5,781 bases of DNA from Bdellovibrionales bacterium (GTDB lineage: Bacteria > Bdellovibrionota > Bdellovibrionia > Bdellovibrionales > UBA840): assembly GCA_020434605.1 (NCBI GenBank), contig JAGRAL010000280.1, positions 1 to 5,781 on the forward strand. Direction: 5' to 3'. A program made the translations under genes and the position numbers. Shown here one piece after another: positions 1 through 5,781 of this stretch (its first letter is position 1; every line of letters starts with the position of its first letter). A model generated the notes under the pieces. That model worked only from the letters and a program-made list of their open reading frames with translations. It was not told the origin of the DNA and did no database searches.

Positions 1-499
1 TCCCTGGAAAGTGTTGAACATTTTTAGTCGAGACTTGTTTTACTTGATCCGTAGGCAAACTTTCTTTTAGCTGTTCTGTAATTTTTTTCTTCAAAGCTTG
101 ATCATAAAAAATCGCACCTTTTAGAGTACCGTGGTTTCTAATGATGCGAGTAAGTTTTCTTGTGTCTATACCATGCAGACCTGGTATCCCAAAATGTGAT
201 AATAAGTCAGAAAAACTTTTTGTAGAACGCCAGTTACTAGGAATTTCGCAATACTCTCTTGTGATAAATCCATTTACAGATGGTTTTAGTGATTCAAAGT
301 CATCTCTATTAGTTCCGTAATTTCCAATCAACGGATATGTCATATTCACAATTTGACCACAATAAGATGGATCCGTTAAAATTTCTTGGTATCCTGTCAA
401 ACCAGTATTGAATACCACTTCACCAATGGAACCTGTATCTGCTCCAAATGATTCTCCAACAAATTCTGTACCGTCCTCAAGTAGTAAGTAGGCTTTCAC
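1..499 (-). CDS. carA: Carbamoyl-phosphate synthase small (glutaminase) subunit, N-terminal part, runs off left edge
   Basis: CarA hydrolyses glutamine and passes ammonia to the large subunit CarB to make carbamoyl phosphate for pyrimidines and arginine; it acts in the cytoplasm. Reading the minus strand from a GTG at 499-497 gives 166 codons with no stop up to the window edge. Visible family motifs are GEVVFNTGLTGYQEIL (residues 26-41), DPSYCGQIV (43-51), TYPLIGNYGTN (54-64) and GIPGLHGIDTRKLTR (104-118). These belong to the small-subunit N-terminal domain; the family is usually about 360-380 residues, so the class I glutaminase domain with its catalytic Cys/His/Glu lies outside the window. 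The GTG start is supported by GGAGG eight bases upstream and by the LLLEDGT opening typical of the family. It overlaps the end of pyrB by 23 bp in another frame, implying translational coupling. From memory, the residue pattern (PSNWRS, GIDTRKLTR) resembles Bacillus PyrAA closely. carB probably follows. Confidence 0.96.
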   Translation of the reverse strand, partial: MKAYLLLEDGTEFVGESFGADTGSIGEVVFNTGLTGYQEILTDPSYCGQIVNMTYPLIGNYGTNRDDFESLKPSVNGFITREYCEIPSNWRSTKSFSDLLSHFGIPGLHGIDTRKLTRIIRNHGTLKGAIFYDQALKKKITEQLKESLPTDQVKQVSTKNVQHFPG

Positions 500-1388
500 T
501 TAGCTTTCCTCCCAATACGTAATCCATTACTGCCATACGTACAAATGTACCGTTATTCACTTGTTCAAATATTTTTACTTTGTCAGCCTCTATCAGTGAT
601 GAGGCAATCTCTTTATCTCTTATATAGGGTCCTGGATGCATAACAATAGCTGATGATTTTAATTTTCTATACCTTGCTTCGGTTAAGCCATATATCTCGT
701 GATATTGCTCATTGGTAATCGTAATACCATCATGGTGTCTCTCGTTTTGCACACGAAGCATCATTAATACATCTACCTTCTCAATGATTTCATCAATTTT
801 GGTATGGTTGTATGCAGAGTAATCATCTCCTAAGTCTTGAAATGAACATAATGAAACATTAACTCCAAGCTTAGGCAGTAAATCTAAATGTGAATGCGCT
901 ACTCTAGAGTGCGAAATATCTCCCACTATAGCCACGTGCAAGCCCTCTACACCTGAAAAATGGGTCTTAATGGTCATCAAATCTAATAGTGCTTGCGTGG
1001 GATGGTGCCTGGTTCCACTGCCGGCATTGACTATACTTAGATTCACTTTTTCGCTGATAGTATTTAAGGCCTCATTGTCAGAGGTTCTAACCACAAGACT
1101 ATCTACACCCATCGCTTCCAGATTTTTGACTGTATCGTAAAAACTTTCCCCTTTTTCCATGCTAGAGCTGGATGCCGAAAAGCTCATGACCTGCATACCA
1201 AGTCGTTTTTGAGCTAGCTCAAATGAAAATCGTGTTCTGGTGCTTGCTTCTAAGAATAAATTCACAACTGACTTTGTTTCAGGCAAAAAAAATGGGACCT
1301 TACGTCCCTTTTTAAATACTTCAGCAAGTCTCACAATCTGTGAGATATCGGTCAGAGGTAGTTTTTTTAGATCAATCAGGTGCTTCAT
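477..1388 (-). CDS. pyrB: Aspartate carbamoyltransferase catalytic subunit
   Basis: PyrB condenses carbamoyl phosphate with L-aspartate to N-carbamoyl-aspartate, the committed step of pyrimidine synthesis, as a cytoplasmic trimer. The protein has 303 residues, normal for the short Bacillus-like class without a regulatory subunit. The carbamoyl-phosphate site STRTR is at 49-53, followed by MEKGES with the active-site Lys79. Arg101 (VVRTSD), His129 (HHPTQALLDL), Arg162 in GDISHSRVAHS, Arg212 in LRVQNER, and HPGP at 251-254 complete the expected catalytic set. Two motif positions differ from common family forms: GSGTRHHPTQ instead of the usual GDGxxQHPTQ, and HPGPYIRDKEI instead of HPxPxNRxxEI. 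The ATG at 1388 is preceded by AGGAG ten bases upstream. It follows purM after 42 bp and overlaps carA by 23 bp. No pyrC lies between pyrB and carA, unlike the Bacillus pyr operon. Confidence 0.97.
   Translation of the reverse strand: MKHLIDLKKLPLTDISQIVRLAEVFKKGRKVPFFLPETKSVVNLFLEASTRTRFSFELAQKRLGMQVMSFSASSSSMEKGESFYDTVKNLEAMGVDSLVVRTSDNEALNTISEKVNLSIVNAGSGTRHHPTQALLDLMTIKTHFSGVEGLHVAIVGDISHSRVAHSHLDLLPKLGVNVSLCSFQDLGDDYSAYNHTKIDEIIEKVDVLMMLRVQNERHHDGITITNEQYHEIYGLTEARYRKLKSSAIVMHPGPYIRDKEIASSLIEADKVKIFEQVNNGTFVRMAVMDYVLGGKLSESLLTT
508..512 (-). promoter_or_regulatory. Shine-Dalgarno site of carA, inside the pyrB coding end
   Basis: The minus strand reads GGAGG here, followed by eight bases and then GTG at 499-497. 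This strong ribosome-binding site decides the carA start despite its non-ATG codon. It lies within the Gly-Gly codons near the end of pyrB (residues 293-294), so ribosomes finishing pyrB would pass over it. Confidence 0.8.
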
Positions 1389-1398
1389 TTTTTACTGG

Positions 1399-1403
1399 CT
1401 CCT
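1399..1403 (-). promoter_or_regulatory. Shine-Dalgarno site of pyrB in the purM-pyrB gap
   Basis: AGGAG on the minus strand sits ten bases before the pyrB ATG (1388-1386). It lies in the longest non-coding gap of the window (1389-1430, 42 bp). The rest of the gap is AT-rich, with no convincing hairpin terminator or paired -35/-10 boxes. Read-through from the purine genes into the pyrimidine genes is therefore the simplest interpretation. Confidence 0.65.
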
Positions 1404-1430
1404 GAGATTTAACGCTATATAAACTTGGTC

Positions 1431-2420
1431 TCATTGACAAGAAAAATTCCTAACTAATTTGCCATTTCCTTTTATCACATGCCCTAATTTCCAAACTTTT
1501 TCCCCTCTGCGTTGTAAAAAACTCACAACCTCTTCGGCGCGCTGCTTTTTGCACAAAATAGCCAAACCAATTCCCATATTAAATGTACTATAAGCATCGT
1601 CAGGTTTTAATTCTAAGCGATGCAAACAGGTTTGCATAATTCGAGGCAGTTCTTCAAAGCAAGGCCCATTATCAATAATGACATCAAATGCATCGCTCCA
1701 TCTAGGTAGATTTTCAAAGCCACCCCCAGTTATATGAGAAAGACCTACTATATCGCTCTTATAGCTCTCTCTTAAAGCCTTTACCACTTTGACGTAGAGC
1801 TTTGTTGGCTCTAAGAGTAGATTCTTCTCCTCCATTGTTAAACCTGGAGTTTTTCTAAGTAGCGAGTAACCATTCGAATGAAAACCACTAGATGCAAGAC
1901 CGAGAACAACATCTCCCTCAGAAATATTCTCGCCCGTAAAAATATCTGTTGTTTTAGCATCACCTATCGCAAAGCCAGCAAGATCCAGATCATTTTCACT
2001 ATAAAGCCCAGGCATCTCTGCTGTCTCTCCACCAATCAATGCTATTTCAGATTCTAGACAAGCAGCCACGATAGATTCAAGTACTTGTACCGATACCTCT
2101 AGATCTAGTTTTCCTGTGGCATAATAATCCAAAAAAAATAATGGATAGGCACCTGAACACAAAATATCATTTACGCACATAGCGACCAAATCTTGACCAA
2201 TACCAGAGTAATTTTTTGTTTCGATAGCTAATAAAAGCTTAGTTCCTACACCGTCGGTAGCTGCCGATAAGACTCTATCATCCGCAATTTTATAAAGAGC
2301 AGAAAACCCGCCAACACCAGAGACAACTTTATCATTATAGGTTGATCCAACTAGTTTTTTAATTTTTTCAACAAACAAGTCGCCTTTTTCAACATCAACG
2401 CCCGCAGCTTTATAGTCCAT
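1431..2420 (-). CDS. purM: Phosphoribosylformylglycinamidine cyclo-ligase (AIR synthetase)
   Basis: PurM uses ATP to close FGAM into 5-aminoimidazole ribonucleotide (AIR), the fifth step of de novo purine synthesis, in the cytoplasm. The protein is 329 residues, slightly shorter than the usual 340-350. Family motifs run in order: ATDGVGTKLLLA (54-65), GQDLVAMCVNDIL (75-87), PLFFLDYYATGKLD (93-106), IGGETAEMPGLY (129-140), the DLAGFAIG segment (146-153), GLASSGFHSNGYSLLRK (174-190), HITGGGFENLPR (229-240) and FNMGIGLAIL (280-289). This is the AIRS fold shared with the ATP-grasp-free PurL/ThiL/SelD superfamily. The ATG at 2420 is preceded by GAGG six bases upstream; that site overlaps the stop codon of purH, leaving a 9-bp gap, so coupled translation is likely. 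No broken frame or missing key motif is seen. Confidence 0.98.
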   Translation of the reverse strand: MDYKAAGVDVEKGDLFVEKIKKLVGSTYNDKVVSGVGGFSALYKIADDRVLSAATDGVGTKLLLAIETKNYSGIGQDLVAMCVNDILCSGAYPLFFLDYYATGKLDLEVSVQVLESIVAACLESEIALIGGETAEMPGLYSENDLDLAGFAIGDAKTTDIFTGENISEGDVVLGLASSGFHSNGYSLLRKTPGLTMEEKNLLLEPTKLYVKVVKALRESYKSDIVGLSHITGGGFENLPRWSDAFDVIIDNGPCFEELPRIMQTCLHRLELKPDDAYSTFNMGIGLAILCKKQRAEEVVSFLQRRGEKVWKLGHVIKGNGKLVRNFSCQ

Positions 2421-2429
2421 TCTTAACCT

Positions 2430-3929
2430 CTAATGTTTAAAGTGCCTAGTAGCTGTCATAGCCATTGCAATACCAGCTGCATCCGCCGCTGCTATAACAT
2501 CTTTATCCCTTATGCTTCCACCAGGTTGAATAATAGTGGTAATGCCATACTCTTTACAAATATCTATACTATCAGCAAATGGAAAGAACGCATCAGAGGC
2601 CAGTACCACTTCATTCATTTTTATTTCTGAAAAATATTCTTTCATCCTAGGAATCGCCAATCGCTTAATACAATCGATGCGATTTGGCTGTCCCATACCT
2701 GCTCCTACCATCTGCAAGCCATCATCAACTTCTCTTGCTAACACAATAGCGTTACTCTTTAAATGTTTAGCTGCCAAAAATGAAAATCGTAATAAATTTT
2801 CTTTACTCGTTATTTTATTTTTAGTTTTCCACTCTATTTCCCAATTTGTTTTGGTATCAAAATTTTGTACTAGTTCACCGGCGATGACAGTAGTTCGTTG
2901 TTGGTGGTTTGGAAATGCAAGAGGAGCCTGTAAAATCCGTAAGTTATTTTTTGATTTCAAAATTTGCATCGCATCCTCTGAATATGTGGGAGCGATTATA
3001 ATTTCGATAAACTTGTCTTTCAAAAATAATGCTACCTCAGCATTCACTTCAGTATTTACAGCAACCACACTGCCAAAAGCACTCACAGGATCACCTTCCC
3101 ATGCAAGCTCTAGGGCCCTACTTGCACTACCGTGCACCGCAAAACCGCAAGGATTGTTATGCTTCACAACAACAACACCTGACTTATCTTGGTATTCTTT
3201 ATGTAAATCTAAAGCAGCTAGCCAAGCATGGTGTGAGTCTAAATAATTATTATAGGACATTTCTTTATTATCCATTAATAGATTCCAATAAGTAGTGTCT
3301 ACATTAGCAACTGCAGACTGATGCGGGTTTTCACCATAACGCAAATCGCCCTTGTCCTCTCTAATAAATCTATCACTAATTGCTTGATCGTACTTAGCAG
3401 TTAATAAAAAAGCTTCTTTAGCAAGAGTTTTACGGTATCCAATACTTGTTCTACCTTCTTGTTGAAGTTGTCTTACACAGTCCTCATACTGATTTACATT
3501 TGACAAAACCGTCACGGATTCAAAATTCTTAGCAGCCGCTCTTAATAAACTTGGTCCGCCAATATCTATATAATCAACAAGTTCATCAAAACTTAATCCT
3601 TCACTCTGTTTTTTAGCAAATGGATAAAAATTAATAACAACATAATCTATTTGAGGAATTTGCAAATCTGCAGCTTCTTTTAAGTCATTAGGATCTTGTC
3701 TTCTAAATAAAATGCCAGACGCCATTTCAAAGCTAATCGATTTCATCCTTCCTTGAAATGCTTCAGGTTTGTTAGTGATTTTTTCGATAGGTAGAACTGT
3801 AAAGCCGTGATCTAATAAATATTTTCTAGTTCCCCCGGTAGAAACTAATTGAATACCTTTAGCTACAAATTCTTTAGCCAATACTTCAATTCCTGTTTTA
3901 TCCGTAACCGAAAAAAATGCGTACGACAT
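2430..3929 (-). CDS. purH: Bifunctional AICAR formyltransferase / IMP cyclohydrolase
   Basis: PurH catalyses the last two steps to IMP: formyl transfer from 10-formyl-tetrahydrofolate to AICAR, then ring closure of FAICAR. Its 499 residues are slightly short for a family of roughly 510-530. The N-terminal cyclohydrolase (MGS-like) domain, about 1-190, shows VSTGGT (29-34), INFYPF (99-104) and IDIGGPSLLRAAAKN (121-135). Residues matching human ATIC Lys66, Tyr104, Asp125 and Lys137 are retained as Lys63, Tyr102, Asp122 and Lys134. The loop after Lys63 is unusual: ISFEMASG replaces the normal LHPxxHGG. The C-terminal transformylase shows LRYGENPHQ (196-204), KEMSYNNYLD (222-231), VVVKHNNPCG with Lys256-His257, GDPVSAFGSVVAVN (279-292), KHLKSNAIV (388-396), GAGMGQPNR (409-417) and ASDAFFPFADSID (444-456), ending RHFKH. 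AGGAG lies five bases before the ATG and overlaps the purQ stop (8-bp gap). Confidence 0.98.
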   Translation of the reverse strand: MSYAFFSVTDKTGIEVLAKEFVAKGIQLVSTGGTRKYLLDHGFTVLPIEKITNKPEAFQGRMKSISFEMASGILFRRQDPNDLKEAADLQIPQIDYVVINFYPFAKKQSEGLSFDELVDYIDIGGPSLLRAAAKNFESVTVLSNVNQYEDCVRQLQQEGRTSIGYRKTLAKEAFLLTAKYDQAISDRFIREDKGDLRYGENPHQSAVANVDTTYWNLLMDNKEMSYNNYLDSHHAWLAALDLHKEYQDKSGVVVVKHNNPCGFAVHGSASRALELAWEGDPVSAFGSVVAVNTEVNAEVALFLKDKFIEIIIAPTYSEDAMQILKSKNNLRILQAPLAFPNHQQRTTVIAGELVQNFDTKTNWEIEWKTKNKITSKENLLRFSFLAAKHLKSNAIVLAREVDDGLQMVGAGMGQPNRIDCIKRLAIPRMKEYFSEIKMNEVVLASDAFFPFADSIDICKEYGITTIIQPGGSIRDKDVIAAADAAGIAMAMTATRHFKH

Positions 3930-3937
3930 TTTATCTC

Positions 3938-4663
3938 CTATAAAAAATATTTAACAGCATTACTAAAAATAAGTCTGCCGACTCTCTCACCTTGCCGATC
4001 TGGCAACTGCTTCTCCCAAATCGTGCACTCTGGATGTGGCATTAAACCGAAGACTTTACCTGAATTGTCACACAAACCAGCAATATTTTGCACTGAACCA
4101 TTAACATCATCTATATAACGAAGGCCCGCCATACCAGTGTCAATTGCATGGTGCAAATGAATTTGGTTGTTACAAACAAGGCGACCTTCCCCGTGCCGAA
4201 TAGGAAGTAAAAACTCTTTTCCCTCAAGGCCATTCAACCAAATACATTTATTATTTTCTACTTTCATTTTAACCCATTGATTTTGAAAGTGTCCTGATTG
4301 GTTTGGCGCTAAGGCAAAACTTTGCTCTTCACTAGCATCGGGCAATAGGCCTAGCTGCAATAAGATTTGAAATCCGTTACAAATCCCGATAACCAGTCCC
4401 TTCTCAATAAATTTGGTTAGATGTTCTTTTAAACTATATTCTAACTTTAGAGCCATCACCTTACCGCTGCCCAAGTCGTCGCCATACGAAAAACCACCAG
4501 GAAAAGCCAAGATTTGATATTTCGATAAAAGTTCAGGGGCCATTAAAATATCATTAATTGTCTTAATATCCGCTTGTGCATTACATGCTTGAAATGCTTT
4601 TTGTGTTTCAAGTTCGCAGTTTATGCCATCACCAGTCACAACCAGCGCTTTTACTCCTAACAT
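3938..4663 (-). CDS. purQ: Phosphoribosylformylglycinamidine synthase glutaminase subunit
   Basis: PurQ hydrolyses glutamine and channels ammonia to PurL for FGAR to FGAM conversion. I place the start at ATG 4663-4661 (241 residues, opening MLGVKALVVTGDG), because GGAGG lies eight bases upstream. The in-frame ATG at 4678, which would add five residues, overlaps that Shine-Dalgarno and has none of its own. Class I glutamine amidotransferase motifs are clear: GDGINCE (12-18), FPGGFSYGDDLGSGKV (54-69), GICNGFQILLQLGLLP with the nucleophile Cys95 (93-108), RHGEGR (156-161), and GLMPHPE with catalytic His210 and Glu212. The region before the last motif is compressed: RYIDDVNGS (182-190) lacks the stretch normally present before NPNGS. 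The start overlaps the purL stop by 7 bp, so the two FGAM synthase subunits are translationally coupled rather than fused as in enterobacteria. Confidence 0.95.
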   Translation of the reverse strand: MLGVKALVVTGDGINCELETQKAFQACNAQADIKTINDILMAPELLSKYQILAFPGGFSYGDDLGSGKVMALKLEYSLKEHLTKFIEKGLVIGICNGFQILLQLGLLPDASEEQSFALAPNQSGHFQNQWVKMKVENNKCIWLNGLEGKEFLLPIRHGEGRLVCNNQIHLHHAIDTGMAGLRYIDDVNGSVQNIAGLCDNSGKVFGLMPHPECTIWEKQLPDRQGERVGRLIFSNAVKYFL

Positions 4664-5781
4664 ATTGGAGTCCTCCATGCAGATATAATTCGATCACCAG
4701 CAATCGTTTCTGACGGTGTTTTAAATTCAAATGCATTTATCGTTTTACCTATCTTAGTTAGTGGAACCTTTGAGGCCGCCTCTTCAAACGCATCGACCTT
4801 GTCATCCTTAACACTTACTACATAAGCAGCAGGTCCCTCACCAAAAGCTTCTAACAAACTTAGGTCTGATACTAATTCGCAGCCAATTTGATTTCCTAAG
4901 ATTTTCTCAAAAAGAGCGCAGATCAACCCGCCATCAGAAATATCATGTACAGATTCAATCAAATTTGCAGTGATCAGCTCATATACAGTTTTGTGGATGG
5001 CTTTTGCATTTATAAAGTCATATTGCGGTATTTTTAGTTCGTCATTGGACTCAAAATAATACGAATGCTCTGAGCCTAAAAGAGAAAGTGGATTCAAGCG
5101 TATGCAATAAATATTATGATCTGCACTAACAAAGCTCGAAGGGAGTAAGTGACTATGTGCCTCAACGTAACCCATACCTGATATCAACAAACTAGGTTCA
5201 ACATCTATGGATATTTTTTTCTTCGATTTACTGTAACCTTGAAAAGAATTTTTCATACTGTCTTTGCCACTAATAAATGGCACATCATATAAGTCAGCCA
5301 TATCATTCAGTGCTTGATTAGCTCGAACCAATTGTCCCAAGCGATGTTTTGACGTATTCAAAAAAGGGTTCGGCCAACAAAAATTATCTAAAAGAGAGAT
5401 TTTTTCTGGATTCGAACCACTGGCAACCAGATTTCTCACACACTCATCAATAGCCATCTGTGACATCCAGTAAGTATCATAACAAGATAGCTTAGCACTA
5501 AATCCGTGCCCTATAGCTAATGCCGTATTCTTTTTACCGCCGTGCATTTCTAAATCAATGACACCAGCATTACTCGGTGCCTCCATTGTTTTTCCTTGAA
5601 ATGGTTTACCGATGCTGGCCCCCTGCACCTCATGATCATACGCACGAACCCAGTCTTCTTTTGAGCAAATATTTGGCGACGCCAATAAAGATAACGCGTC
5701 TTCAGCTATTGACTTTGACTTCATGCGATTGCTTTTACGGTACCAAAACTCTGGCGTAGCAGGTCCTTCCCACTCAGCCAC
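4657..5781 (-). CDS. purL: Phosphoribosylformylglycinamidine synthase large subunit (PurL), C-terminal part, 5' end outside window
   Basis: PurL uses ATP and ammonia delivered by PurQ to convert FGAR to FGAM, the fourth purine step. Only the last 374 codons are present. The frame is open to the right edge, and the GTG at 5781 is an internal Val codon, not a start. Visible motifs, numbered from the edge: RAYDHEVQG (46-54), AIDECVRNLVASGSNPEKIS (110-129), DNFCWPNP (132-139), FISGKDSMKNSF (169-180), VHDISDGGLICALFE (278-292) and FGEGPAAYVVSV (313-324). Together they form the second AIRS-type half of the synthetase. The 'YDHEVQG' region resembles the large PurL of deltaproteobacteria, in which PurS is often fused and PurQ is separate; whether PurS is fused here cannot be seen. 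The gene ends at TAG 4659-4657, seven bases inside purQ, with no C-terminal glutaminase domain. Confidence 0.95.
   Translation of the reverse strand: MAEWEGPATPEFWYRKSNRMKSKSIAEDALSLLASPNICSKEDWVRAYDHEVQGASIGKPFQGKTMEAPSNAGVIDLEMHGGKKNTALAIGHGFSAKLSCYDTYWMSQMAIDECVRNLVASGSNPEKISLLDNFCWPNPFLNTSKHRLGQLVRANQALNDMADLYDVPFISGKDSMKNSFQGYSKSKKKISIDVEPSLLISGMGYVEAHSHLLPSSFVSADHNIYCIRLNPLSLLGSEHSYYFESNDELKIPQYDFINAKAIHKTVYELITANLIESVHDISDGGLICALFEKILGNQIGCELVSDLSLLEAFGEGPAAYVVSVKDDKVDAFEEAASKVPLTKIGKTINAFEFKTPSETIAGDRIISAWRTPIC
4672..4676 (-). promoter_or_regulatory. Shine-Dalgarno site of purQ, within the purL end
   Basis: GGAGG on the minus strand is followed by eight bases and the ATG at 4663-4661, the same spacing as at carA. 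It decides between two in-frame ATGs, because the alternative start at 4678-4676 overlaps this site. The site is the left arm of a short inverted repeat, TGGAG-GA-CTCCA (4666-4677). Confidence 0.75.

Noticed and set aside
1240..1422. Plus-strand 60-residue open frame over the pyrB start
   Set aside because: It is antisense to the carbamoyl-phosphate-binding region of pyrB, and there is no sign of a real small gene.
1412..1440. Promoter-like TTGTCA and TATATA on the minus strand at the purM-pyrB gap
   Set aside because: The spacing between the boxes is only 13-15 bases, too short for a normal sigma-70 promoter, and the hexamers are weak, so I do not call a promoter.
2536..3246. 236-residue plus-strand open frame
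   Set aside because: It lies entirely antisense to purH, whose motifs are clear. The translation resembles no family I know, and the frame is a shadow of the coding strand.
3029..3295. Plus-strand open frame of 88 residues inside purH
   Set aside because: Antisense to conserved transformylase motifs; it has a His/Gln-rich translation with no family resemblance.
3849..4118. Plus-strand open frame across the purH-purQ junction
   Set aside because: It covers the conserved ends of two real genes on the other strand and shows no recognisable protein features.
5577..5759. Plus-strand 60-residue open frame inside purL
   Set aside because: Shadow frame opposite the conserved YDHEVQG region of purL.
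5779..5781. GTG at the right edge as the start of purL
   Set aside because: The frame is open to the edge and the visible part is only the C-terminal portion of a much larger enzyme, so this GTG is an internal Val codon.

Overview
This window is an uninterrupted run of nucleotide-biosynthesis genes, all read from the minus strand. In transcription order (right to left) they are purL (3' part only) - purQ - purH - purM - pyrB - carA (5' part only). Almost every base is coding. The only gaps are 8 bp (purQ/purH), 9 bp (purH/purM) and 42 bp (purM/pyrB), and purL/purQ and pyrB/carA overlap. The layout indicates one polycistronic, translationally coupled operon that enters from beyond the right edge and continues past the left edge. 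I see no promoter, terminator, RNA gene, mobile element, repeat array or CRISPR.

Region by region: 5781-4657 is the C-terminal 375 codons of a large phosphoribosylformylglycinamidine (FGAM) synthase subunit. 4663-3938 is its separate glutaminase PurQ. 3929-2430 is the bifunctional AICAR transformylase/IMP cyclohydrolase PurH. 2420-1431 is AIR synthetase PurM. After the 42-bp gap come two pyrimidine genes: aspartate carbamoyltransferase PyrB (1388-477) and the N-terminal domain of the carbamoyl-phosphate synthase small subunit CarA (499 to the window edge). CarA starts at GTG.

Function: PurL+PurQ convert FGAR to FGAM, PurM closes the imidazole ring to AIR, and PurH performs the last two steps to IMP. 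CarA (with a CarB outside the window) makes carbamoyl phosphate from glutamine, and PyrB joins it to aspartate to start the pyrimidine ring. Both halves consume glutamine amide nitrogen and aspartate or one-carbon units, so co-expression would balance purine and pyrimidine supply.

Organism: a bacterium of low-to-moderate GC by eye. A large PurL with a 'YDHEVQG' motif, a stand-alone PurQ and the PurH 'GMGQPNR' variant recall deltaproteobacterial/Bdellovibrio-like lineages, whereas CarA and PyrB read much like the Bacillus proteins. I therefore give only a weak suggestion (a predatory or delta-type proteobacterium or relative) and no firm taxon. This is housekeeping DNA and I found no novel system. 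The points worth a second look are the mixed pur-pyr operon, an altered cyclohydrolase loop in PurH, a shortened conserved loop in PurQ, and the start-site evidence for purQ and carA.
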